A stretch of 64,000 bases of DNA from Pseudomonas mosselii (GTDB taxonomy: Bacteria > Pseudomonadota > Gammaproteobacteria > Pseudomonadales > Pseudomonadaceae): assembly GCF_003205295.1 (NCBI RefSeq), contig NZ_QJRP01000001.1, positions 310,001 to 374,000 of the forward strand. The letters run 5' to 3'. A program made the translations under genes and the position numbers. The notes below the pieces were generated by a model. That model worked only from the letters and a program-made list of their open reading frames with translations, had not been told where the DNA came from and did no database searches. Positions 55,825 through 63,030 of the stretch are shown here, piece by piece. Within the stretch, counting starts at the first letter, position 1; every line of letters begins with the position of its first letter.

Positions 55825-56196
55825 ATGACCCTCTACAAAGGTGGCTGCCTGTGCGGCCGTATCCGTTTCAGCGCCAGCGGCGAGCCGCGTTTTCCGCATA
55901 CTTGCTCGTGCGGGCAGTGCCAGCGTCATTCCGGCAGCCTGACCCTGTGCTGGGTGGAGTTTGACAAGGCCATGGTCGCCTGGACCGGGGAGGGTGGCCT
56001 GCCTGCGCTGTATCGCTCGTCCGAGGGCTCCAGTCGTGCGTTCTGCGCCACCTGCGGCAGTTCCCTCGGCGCCATTGACGATGCGCCGACGGTGGCCTTG
56101 CTGCTGGGCTGTTTCGATGCCAAGGGCGCCCAGGCCCTGCGCCCGACCTCGCATTCGTTTCGGGTTTGTCGGCCGCGCTGGTGGAAGGTTGGGTGA
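55825..56196 (+). CDS. GFA (glutathione-dependent formaldehyde-activating)-fold protein
   Basis: 123 residues. The zinc cysteines of the GFA fold are present: GGCLCGRIRF, CSCGQCQRHSG and RAFCATCGSSLG. Members are called GFA-like, but most, including this short one, have no proven reaction. Followed by a repeat cluster and then a VOC gene. Confidence 0.9.
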   Translation: MTLYKGGCLCGRIRFSASGEPRFPHTCSCGQCQRHSGSLTLCWVEFDKAMVAWTGEGGLPALYRSSEGSSRAFCATCGSSLGAIDDAPTVALLLGCFDAKGAQALRPTSHSFRVCRPRWWKVG

Positions 56197-56253
56197 TGGT
56201 GGGGATTTTGGGGAGGCTGACAGGTGTCCGGCGAGGGCCTTGCAGCGCCTGGC

Positions 56254-56304
56254 AGATCGAGCGCCGCCCGCGCGGCGCATCGCGACGCAAGGCCGCTCCT
56301 ACAT
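56254..56304. repeat. Repeat cluster: 24-base repeat plus REP core fragment
   Basis: Second copy of the 24-base repeat seen at 43172-43195, followed by GACGCAAGGCCGCTCCTAC, part of the genome's REP core. Lies between the GFA and VOC genes. Confidence 0.65.
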
Positions 56305-56418
56305 CAATTGCAACGTGCCGAACCTGTAGGGCCATGGTTGCCCGCCTTGGCGCATGACCTGAGATTAGGTAAGGGATATCATGCGCGCCATTTCCCCATG
56401 CCGCTCAAGGACGATTGC

Positions 56419-56853
56419 ATGCTGCAGCGCAACAAGATGGTGCCCGAGCTTATCGTCAGCAACCTCGACCGTAGCCTGGAATTCTGGGTTTCGCTGCTGG
56501 GGTTCGAGATTGCCTACCAGCGCCCTGAACAGGGCTTCGCCTACCTCGACCTGCAGGGCGCGCAGGTCATGCTCGAGCAGTTCGACGCCGAGGACCACTG
56601 GCTCACCGGACCCTTGGAAAAGCCCTTGGGGCGGGGGATCAATCTGCAGATCGACGTCGCAGCGGTCGCACCGCTGCTCGAACGGCTCGAGCGCCATTGC
56701 TGGCCGCTGTTCCAGGCGTGCGAGGACGTCTGGTACCGCGCCGATTTGGTCGAGGTGGGGTTGCGGCAGTTTCTGGTACAGGATCCGGATGGTTATCTGC
56801 TGAGGCTGGCGCAACGGATGGGTGAGCGCCCTGCGCAAGCGCATCGGCGCTAG
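56419..56853 (+). CDS. Bleomycin-resistance-like VOC protein
   Basis: 144 residues from MLQRNKMVPELIVSNLDRSLEFWVSLLGF; AAGGA lies 7 bases before this ATG, which favours it over the upstream in-frame ATG. One VOC domain with FAYLDLQGAQVMLEQ and the C-terminal QFLVQDPDGYLLRLAQ. It resembles BleO/Ble-type drug-binding dimers. Whether it binds bleomycin is unknown. Confidence 0.85.
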   Translation: MLQRNKMVPELIVSNLDRSLEFWVSLLGFEIAYQRPEQGFAYLDLQGAQVMLEQFDAEDHWLTGPLEKPLGRGINLQIDVAAVAPLLERLERHCWPLFQACEDVWYRADLVEVGLRQFLVQDPDGYLLRLAQRMGERPAQAHRR

Positions 56854-56961
56854 AATCCGCGTCGTCTGACAGATCATTCCATCACTCAACACCGTGTTCA
56901 TTTCCATTCCTGCCACAATCACCTACCGTCTCCTTCCACCCCCATCACAAGGAGAGCACGC

Positions 56962-57282
56962 ATGCCCGAGCTTGCGTTGTACAAGGTGAAACTGCTGGAC
57001 GAATTCGAGGCCCGCGAGGACGACTGGAGCTTCAGCCACTTCGAGCGCCGCCTGACCCAGGTCAAGCCCGCCGCCAACTACCAGGATGCCAAGGGCATCA
57101 TCAAGGCCGCCCACCTGGCGAACAACTGGCCGAACACGGTCAGGCGCTACCTGCTGACCAACTACCGGGCGCACGGCAATGTCAGCAGTGAGTTGACCGA
57201 AACCTTCGTGCAGGTGCTGGCGGGCATGACGCCGCTGGAGTTGCAGGCGTGGAAATTATCGCGGGAGGGGCATTTGACCTGA
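56962..57282 (+). CDS. Hypothetical protein, 106 residues
   Basis: MPELALYKVKLLDEFEAREDDWSFSHFERRLTQVKPAANYQDAKGIIKAAHLANNWPNTVRRYLLTNYR and so on. Soluble, helical, without a domain I recognise. The ribosome site AAGGAGAG is strong, so the gene is probably real. It precedes the large hairpin element. Confidence 0.65.
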   Translation: MPELALYKVKLLDEFEAREDDWSFSHFERRLTQVKPAANYQDAKGIIKAAHLANNWPNTVRRYLLTNYRAHGNVSSELTETFVQVLAGMTPLELQAWKLSREGHLT

Positions 57283-57581
57283 GGCATCAAACCGAGAACC
57301 TTCAAACTGTAGGTAATCGCCCGGTTGGCAGGTCGTCACCATCGCCAGCGTTGGGGCGGGCTTGCCCCGCGATCACCGACGTAGCCGGTGCCATCTTGAG
57401 CGAACACCTGTGGAAGCCGGCTTGCCGGCGATGCGCCGCATCAGCGGCGCTCTAGGGTCTTGGGACCAGTCCTTTCAAGGTCTTGGACGCGGGGTTATTG
57501 ACTGCACCTGGTGGCCTTTATGCAGTCAATAACCCTCGAGTCCAAAGACCTAGAAAGGGCTGTGAAGCAACCCCAGCCGTT
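57283..57581. repeat. Gene-free region: REP fragment and 88-base hairpin element
   Basis: 299 bases between convergent genes. It contains a partial REP-like copy (GCGGGCTTGCCCCGCGATCAC, about 57355-57375), a small GC hairpin (GCCGGCTTGCCGGC, 57416-57429) and the large inverted repeat listed next. No gene. Confidence 0.6.
57471..57558. repeat. Large imperfect inverted repeat (hairpin element)
   Basis: Arms 57471-57506 and 57521-57558 pair almost throughout. The inner 15 bases next to the loop (GGTTATTGACTGCA side and TGCAGTCAATAACC side) are perfect. The outer parts (CCTTTC-AGGTCTT-GGAC and GTCC-AAGACCT-GAAAGG) pair with small bulges. The loop is 14 bases. It is not related to the REP family of this window. 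It could be a MITE-like element or an unusual terminator for the convergent genes. Confidence 0.75.
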
Positions 57582-58367
57582 TCAGGCACGAAACCGCAGC
57601 ACCCGCGCCCCATCATACGGATCGACCAGATAGCGAGCCTGCACCCCAAACGTCCCCAGTAACCGCTCCGGCGTCAGCACCGCTTCAGGCTTCCCCAAGG
57701 CAACCAACCGCCCTTGGTCCAGGACAGCCAACCGGTCACAAGTCAACGCCTGGTTCAGATCATGCAAGGCCACCAGGGTCGTCAACGGCAGCGCTTGAAC
57801 CTGCCGCAACAGACTCAGCTGATGCTGGATATCAAGATGATTGGTCGGCTCGTCCAGCAGCAGCACCTGCGGCCGCTGGGCCAGGGCCCGGGCGATGTGC
57901 ACGCGCTGGCGTTCGCCGCCGGACAGCTCGCCCCACAGGCGCTGACGCAGGTGCCCGGCATCGGCGTCGGCCAGGGCCTGCTCGACGATGGCACGGTCAT
58001 CCGCGCCGAACGGCGCCAGGGCCGACAACCAGGGTGTGCGGCCGAGGGCCACGGCGTCGTAGACGCTGATGGCGTCCAGGGTGTCGGCCTGCTGTTCGAC
58101 CAGCGCAAGGCTCTGCGCAACGCGCCGACGCGGCATGCGCTCCAGCGCTTCGCCCAGCAAACGCACGCTACCACTGCTGGGCGTGCGCAGGCCAGCGAGC
58201 AGCTTAAGCAGGGTGGACTTGCCCGAGCCGTTGGGACCGACCACGCCGAGGGTTTCGCCGGGCATCACGCTGAGGTCGATGTCCTGCAGCACTTCGCGGC
58301 CGCCCAGGCGCAGGCCCAGGCCCTGGCAGGCGAGCGGGGCGTTGGCGAGGGTGGTCATCACGGTCAT
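57582..58367 (-). CDS. ABC transporter ATPase (FepC/BtuD type), B12-riboswitch operon
   Basis: 261 residues. Walker A GPNGSGKSTLLKLLAG, Q-loop VEQQADTLD, signature LSGGERQRVHIARALA, Walker B VLLLDEPTNHLD and H-loop ALHDLNQ. Typical of iron-siderophore/cobalamin ABC ATPases. ATG at 58367 overlaps the permease stop (ATGA). Third gene of the operon led by a cobalamin riboswitch, so the likely cargo is cobalamin or a corrinoid. Confidence 0.92.
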   Translation of the reverse strand: MTVMTTLANAPLACQGLGLRLGGREVLQDIDLSVMPGETLGVVGPNGSGKSTLLKLLAGLRTPSSGSVRLLGEALERMPRRRVAQSLALVEQQADTLDAISVYDAVALGRTPWLSALAPFGADDRAIVEQALADADAGHLRQRLWGELSGGERQRVHIARALAQRPQVLLLDEPTNHLDIQHQLSLLRQVQALPLTTLVALHDLNQALTCDRLAVLDQGRLVALGKPEAVLTPERLLGTFGVQARYLVDPYDGARVLRFRA

Positions 58368-59380
58368 GGACGCCCCCGGCGGCTGACCAGGATAAGTGCG
58401 AACACCGGAGCGCCGATCAAGGCGGTGACCACGCCCACCGGGATCACCTGGCCGGCGATCAGGGTGCGCGAGAGGATGTCGGCGACGATCAGGAACAACG
58501 CACCACCCAGCGCGCTGGCCGGCAGCAGGCGGCTGTGCCCGGGGCCGAGCAAAAGGCGCAGGGCATGGGGGATGACCAGGCCGACGAAACCGATGGCGCC
58601 GACGATCGAGACCATCACCGCAGTCACCAGCGCCGTGCAGCTGATCAGCAGCAGTTGCGTGCGCCGTACCGGCACGCCCAGCGAGGCCGCCGAATCGGCA
58701 CCGAAGGTGAACGCGTCCAGCGCCCGGCGGTGCCACAGGCACACCGCCAGCCCGACCAGGGCCACCGGCAGCGCCAGCCACACTGCCGGCCAGCGCACGC
58801 CGCTGAGGTTACCCAGCAGCCAGAACAGGATGCCCCGGGCCTGTTCGGCGGTAGCCGACTTGGTGATGAGGAAGGCTGTCAGCGCGTTGAACAGCTGAGA
58901 GCCGGCGATGCCGGCGAGGATCACCTGGGCGTTGTCGTGGCGACTGCCGCTGGCCCGCGACAGCACCAGCACCAGGGCGAACGCGGCCAGCGCGCCGATA
59001 AAGGCACCGGCCGACAGCGACAGCACCGCGCCACCCAGGCCGAACAGGCCCACTGCCACGGCGCCGGTGGAGGCGCCTGCCGACAGGCCCAGCAGGTACG
59101 GTTCGGCCAGCGGGTTGCGCAGCAGCGCTTGAAGGATCACCCCGCAGGTGGCCAGCCCCGCGCCGCAGGCGGCGGCCACCAGGGTGCGCGGCAGGCGGTA
59201 GTTCCAGACGATGCCGGCGTCGATCGGATCAAGGGCATGACCGGCCTGCCACAGCTGGTTGGCCAGCACCTGCCAGACCACCTCGGCGCTGATCCGCGTC
59301 TCGCCAATGGCGATGCCGGCGAGCATGGCCAGGCACAGGGCGAGCAGCGCGAACGCGCCGATGGGCAGCAGGCGGTTCAT
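58364..59380 (-). CDS. ABC transporter permease (FecCD/BtuC type)
   Basis: 338 residues, about ten helices. FecCD motifs: YRLPRTLVAAACGAGLATCGVILQALLRNPLAEPYLLGLSAGAS, GAIGFVGLVIPHALRLL and the closing LIAGQVIPVGVVTALIGAPVFALIL. It overlaps both neighbours by 4 bases, so the transporter genes are translationally coupled. Confidence 0.93.
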   Translation of the reverse strand: MNRLLPIGAFALLALCLAMLAGIAIGETRISAEVVWQVLANQLWQAGHALDPIDAGIVWNYRLPRTLVAAACGAGLATCGVILQALLRNPLAEPYLLGLSAGASTGAVAVGLFGLGGAVLSLSAGAFIGALAAFALVLVLSRASGSRHDNAQVILAGIAGSQLFNALTAFLITKSATAEQARGILFWLLGNLSGVRWPAVWLALPVALVGLAVCLWHRRALDAFTFGADSAASLGVPVRRTQLLLISCTALVTAVMVSIVGAIGFVGLVIPHALRLLLGPGHSRLLPASALGGALFLIVADILSRTLIAGQVIPVGVVTALIGAPVFALILVSRRGRP

Positions 59381-60390
59381 GGTTGTGGCGCTTTACCGCT
59401 GGCGAAGGCGCTGGACAGCACTTCCAGGCCACGGAACAGGCGGATGCCGGCCTGCATGGCGTCGGCGTCGAGGACGATGATCCGGCCCTGCCTGACCGCG
59501 TCCATGTTGCGGGTCACCGGGTCGCTGCGCAGGAACTCGAGCTTTTTCCGGTAATCGTCGGCGGGGTAGCGGCGACGGTCCATGCGGGCGACGATCAGCC
59601 AGGTGGGGTTGGCCCTGGCCAGGGTTTCCCAGCCCACCGCCGGCCATTCCTCGCTGGACTCGACCACGTTGCGCACGCCGAGGGTCTGCAGCATGAAGTC
59701 GGCCACGCCCTGGCGGCCGGCGACGTAAGGGTCGACCTTGAGGTCGGCGCTGGAGAACCAGAACAGGGCGCTGGTGTGGCTCAGGTCCTGGCCGGCCAAG
59801 CGTTGCCGGGCCTGGTCAAGCTGGCCCTTGAGCTCGGCATTGAGGCGTTCGCCGCGATCCTGCACGTCGAAGATCTCGGCCAGCTGGCTGACGCTCTTGT
59901 AGATGGTGTCGACCTTGAACGGCTGCAGGCGGGTACCGTCGGCGCCCACCAGGTTGTCCTTGCCTTCGCAGTCCGAGGGCAGCAGGTAGGTGGGGATGCC
60001 CAGCTCCGCGAACTGTTCGCGGGTGCCGACCGCGCCCTGGGCGCCGACCATCCATTCGAACTGCGCCGTCACCAGTTGCGGGCGCTTGCCGACCACCGCC
60101 TCGAAGCCCGGTTCGTTGTCGGCCAGGCGCTCGATCTTGTCGTTCTGCGCCTTGAACTCGGGCAGCACGTTGTTGAACCACAGCGAGGTGCCCGCCAGTC
60201 GCTCGCCCAGGCCCAGGGCATAGAGCAGCTCGGTGCCGGCCTGGCCGATGGTCACCACGCGCTGCGGGGCCTGGGCGAAGGTCTGCGGCAAGCCGCAGTT
60301 GTCGACGGTCAACGGGTAGTGGGTGGCGTCGGCGTGGGCCAGGCCCGCCAGTGACAGGCCGGCGAGCAGGGTGGCGAGGCGGTGCGGCAT
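59377..60390 (-). CDS. Periplasmic substrate-binding protein of cobalamin-type ABC importer
   Basis: 337 residues with a signal peptide (MPHRLATLLAGLSLAGLAHA). Class III binding-protein fold: RVVTIGQAGTELLYALGLGERLAGTSLW, FEAVVGKRPQLV and a long central helix. BtuF-like but not a close match to E. coli BtuF, so cobinamide, another corrinoid or a cobalt chelate are alternatives. First gene after the riboswitch. Confidence 0.85.
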   Translation of the reverse strand: MPHRLATLLAGLSLAGLAHADATHYPLTVDNCGLPQTFAQAPQRVVTIGQAGTELLYALGLGERLAGTSLWFNNVLPEFKAQNDKIERLADNEPGFEAVVGKRPQLVTAQFEWMVGAQGAVGTREQFAELGIPTYLLPSDCEGKDNLVGADGTRLQPFKVDTIYKSVSQLAEIFDVQDRGERLNAELKGQLDQARQRLAGQDLSHTSALFWFSSADLKVDPYVAGRQGVADFMLQTLGVRNVVESSEEWPAVGWETLARANPTWLIVARMDRRRYPADDYRKKLEFLRSDPVTRNMDAVRQGRIIVLDADAMQAGIRLFRGLEVLSSAFASGKAPQP

Positions 60391-60729
60391 GGTGGGGCGA
60401 TCTCCTGTCGGGTGGTGCACGGAATGGCCCACGGACAGGCATCGCCAGGCGTCGTGCGGCAAGCACGCGGCCAGGAGCGGATGACCATCCCGGACACCCC
60501 GCCGGTTGGTGAATGCGTGCCGGCAGGTCTCCTGACTGGTGCGTCCTGGCCGGCGCCGGCCTTCCCGGGTCGGCAGACCCAGTGGCATCGATGGCGCAGG
60601 CTCGGCACCTACAGTTGCGGGGGCAGTTCCCTTTGGCTCGCCCTCGGCGCGCCCGGGATTCCCTTTTGATTCCGTGTGGAAACCGGCGGGCGGCATGGTA
60701 GACCATCGGGCCATCGGGTGAAAACGCTT
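60391..60729. promoter_or_regulatory. Leader region of the cobalamin import operon
   Basis: 339 bases; most of it is the riboswitch (60513-60690). The 120 bases between the riboswitch and the binding-protein start form the expression platform, without a clear terminator hairpin plus T run. This suggests control at translation. The promoter is expected near 60700-60729. Confidence 0.6.
60513..60690 (-). ncRNA. Cobalamin (B12) riboswitch
   Basis: Read on the minus strand, the class I landmarks appear in order: AAAAGGGAA near 60670, GCCCCCGCAACTGTAGG near 60610-60625, the B12-box GCCACTGG at about 60579-60586, GGGAAGGC near 60563, and the 3' AGTCAGGAGACCTGCCGGC at 60519-60537. It lies 123 bases before the binding-protein ATG. 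Cobalamin should shut off expression of the import operon. Confidence 0.93.
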
Positions 60730-61899
60730 TTACAGGTACTTGAGCCAGGCGATGTCGCGCCGCCGCGCCTTGAGCCGGGCGAAGCCGCGCACCGGCAGGT
60801 ACAGGGCGATCGCCAGCAGCACCGCGACCAGCCACACCGCGCCGATGCCGTCGAAGCCGAAATGGCTGCCCTGGTTCAGGCCGAACAGCGCCACGCAGGC
60901 CACATACAGCAGCTTGAGCACATACAGGTGCAGCAGGTAGAAGAACATCGGCGCGGCGCCGAACACCGCCAGCGGGGTGATCCAGCGGGCTTCGCCGGCA
61001 CGCTCGAAACCGCGTAGCAGCAACAGGCCGACGCCCAGGGTCAAGGCCAGGAACAGCAGCGACGGCGGGTATTTGGTGATGTTGAAGAAGCTCATCAGCG
61101 TTTGGCCGACGCTGGCGTAGAAGGTCCACGGCGCCTCGCCATAGCCGTTGCAAAGACGCAATACGACAAAGCCGAGCAGCAGCATCACACCGCCGAGCAG
61201 CAGGCGGTGTTGGCGCTCGCCGGCATCGCTGGTGCGGCTGAACCAGGGGCCGAGCCCGTAGCCGAGGGCGATCACGCCGATCCACGGCAGCACCGGGTAG
61301 GAGGTGCGCAGGCGCAGGCTGTCGGACAGCTCCAGCCAGCTGCGCTCGTGCAGGATCGCCCACGGCACATGCAGCGCCGATTGCGCAGCGAAGTGCAGGC
61401 CATCGAGCAGGTTGTGGCCGGCGACGATCAGCGCGCCCAGGGCGAGCAGCAGCGGGCGTGGCAGCCACACCAGCAGCGACAGGGCGATCATGCTCAGGCC
61501 GATGGCCCAGATCACCTGCAGGTAGATCACGCCCGGCGGCAACTGGAAGGTCCAGGCGAAGTTGACCAGGGTAAGTTCCAGCAGCACCAGGAACAGGCCG
61601 CGCTTGAACAGGAACGCCGCTACATCGCTCCGGCCCTGGTGCTTTTCGCCGTAGAGCCAGGCCGACAACCCGGTGAGCAGCACGAACACCGGCGCGCACA
61701 GGTGCGCCAGGGTGCGGCTGACGAACAGGCTGGGTTCGGTGGCGTCGATCGCATCGATGGTCATCGGGTCGCTGACCTGGCGGTGCAGGAAGAAGGTTTC
61801 GCGCACGTGATCCAGCAGCATGAACAGGATCACCAGCCCGCGCAGGGCGTCGATGCTGTGCAGGCGTTGGCTGGGGAGGGCGGTTGGGAGGCTGGTCAT
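60730..61899 (-). CDS. DUF1624-type integral membrane acyltransferase-like protein
   Basis: 389 residues with about ten helices. N-terminal RLHSIDALRGLVILFMLLDHVRETFF (HxxDALRG-DH), TLAHLCAPVFVLLTGLSAWLYG and LYVLKLLYVACV are typical of the DUF1624 group related to heparan-alpha-glucosaminide acetyltransferases. Substrate unknown. Preceded by a 9-base inverted repeat that looks like an operator. Confidence 0.85.
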   Translation of the reverse strand: MTSLPTALPSQRLHSIDALRGLVILFMLLDHVRETFFLHRQVSDPMTIDAIDATEPSLFVSRTLAHLCAPVFVLLTGLSAWLYGEKHQGRSDVAAFLFKRGLFLVLLELTLVNFAWTFQLPPGVIYLQVIWAIGLSMIALSLLVWLPRPLLLALGALIVAGHNLLDGLHFAAQSALHVPWAILHERSWLELSDSLRLRTSYPVLPWIGVIALGYGLGPWFSRTSDAGERQHRLLLGGVMLLLGFVVLRLCNGYGEAPWTFYASVGQTLMSFFNITKYPPSLLFLALTLGVGLLLLRGFERAGEARWITPLAVFGAAPMFFYLLHLYVLKLLYVACVALFGLNQGSHFGFDGIGAVWLVAVLLAIALYLPVRGFARLKARRRDIAWLKYL

Positions 61900-61928
61900 C
61901 GAAGAGGGTCGCGGGCCGGAATATCATT

Positions 61929-61956
61929 CAAATGAAACGTTATTTTATTTCATTTG
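61929..61956. promoter_or_regulatory. 9-base inverted repeat upstream of the DUF1624 gene
   Basis: CAAATGAAA-N10-TTTCATTTG, perfect arms, in an AT-rich stretch 30 bases before the start codon. Fits a dimeric repressor or activator site. Confidence 0.6.
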
Positions 61957-61997
61957 TTTGTGCCTGGATACGGCCATATGTTGGCGTTCAACCTGGA

Positions 61998-62918
61998 TCA
62001 GCCCTGAATCAACGGCTCCAGCCGTTCGGCCAGGGCCTGGACCATTGCACTGACCTTGGGCAGATGCCCGCGGTTGCGACGCCAGGCCAGGTTGATCGGC
62101 AACCCTTCCATCGCATACTCCGGCAGCACCTGCTGCAACGTCCCGGCATCGAGCTGGCGCTGCACCAGCCAGGTCGGCAACTGGGCGATGCCGTGTCCGG
62201 CGCTGATGGCCAGGGCCTGCCCCTCGGCATCGCCGATGGCCAGGCGGCCCGGCATCGGCCGCAGCTGCGCCAGGCCCGGGCGGGCGCCAGCGAAATGCAG
62301 GGCCGGCGTGCTGCCGTCGGCGCAGGCGTAGAGTACGCAGCCCTGGGCCTGCAACTGCTGCAGGTCGCGGGGCGTGCCATGCCGGGCGAGGTAGGCGGGG
62401 GCGGCGCAGAACACCAGGCGCTGGCTGCCCAGGTAGCGGTGCTCGATGCCCGGCTGCCAGGCCTGCGGCCCACCGATGCGCACGACGATGTCGATGCCGT
62501 CCTCGGCCAGGTCGACGAAGCGGTCGGAGAGGGTGATGTGCGGTTGCAGGCGCGGATGCCGGGCGGCGAAGTCGAGCACGGCGGGCAGCCCGTGCAGGCG
62601 GCCGAAGGTAGCCGGCAGGTCGATGCGCAGCTTGCCGCAGGGGGTCTTGTGCTCGTCGTTGAGGGCCAGTTCGGCCTCTTCGATCTCCGCCAGCACGCGG
62701 GTGCAGGTGCGGTAGTAGTCGGTGCCGCTGTCGGTCAGGGCCAGGCGTCGGGTGGTGCGCTCGAACAGGCGCACCTGCAGGCGTTTCTCCAGGCGGGCCA
62801 CGCCCTTGCTCACGGCGGAGCTGGTGAGGTTCATGCGCTCGGCGGCGGCAATGAAGCTGCCGGCGTTGGCCACGCTGACGAAGAAATCGATGTCTTTCAG
62901 GCGTTCCGAGGCGGACAT
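61998..62918 (-). CDS. LysR-family transcriptional regulator
   Basis: 306 residues. N-terminal winged helix LKDIDFFVSVANAGSFIAAAERMNLTSSAVSKGVARLEKRLQVRLFERTTRRLALTDSG, effector domain with DLAEDGIDIVVRIGG, typical of the DsdC/CrgA-like group. It is divergent from an MFS gene, which is its probable target. Confidence 0.93.
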   Translation of the reverse strand: MSASERLKDIDFFVSVANAGSFIAAAERMNLTSSAVSKGVARLEKRLQVRLFERTTRRLALTDSGTDYYRTCTRVLAEIEEAELALNDEHKTPCGKLRIDLPATFGRLHGLPAVLDFAARHPRLQPHITLSDRFVDLAEDGIDIVVRIGGPQAWQPGIEHRYLGSQRLVFCAAPAYLARHGTPRDLQQLQAQGCVLYACADGSTPALHFAGARPGLAQLRPMPGRLAIGDAEGQALAISAGHGIAQLPTWLVQRQLDAGTLQQVLPEYAMEGLPINLAWRRNRGHLPKVSAMVQALAERLEPLIQG

Positions 62919-62931
62919 GGCGGGGGCTCGC

Positions 62932-62980
62932 GATTACTGAATCTGATTCACTTGATACGGGAATATCTACCAGTAATCGG
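62932..62980. promoter_or_regulatory. Nested palindromes between LysR and MFS genes
   Basis: Outer inverted repeat CGATTACTG (62932-62940) and CAGTAATCG (62972-62980). Next to the left arm is the perfect palindrome GAATC-T-GATTC (62940-62950). They lie in the 112-base gap between the divergent genes and are good LysR operator candidates. Confidence 0.6.
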
Positions 62981-63030
62981 AACAACATTCCAGATTAAGC
63001 TGGCCTGCCATTCATCGAGGATCGCAGTAG

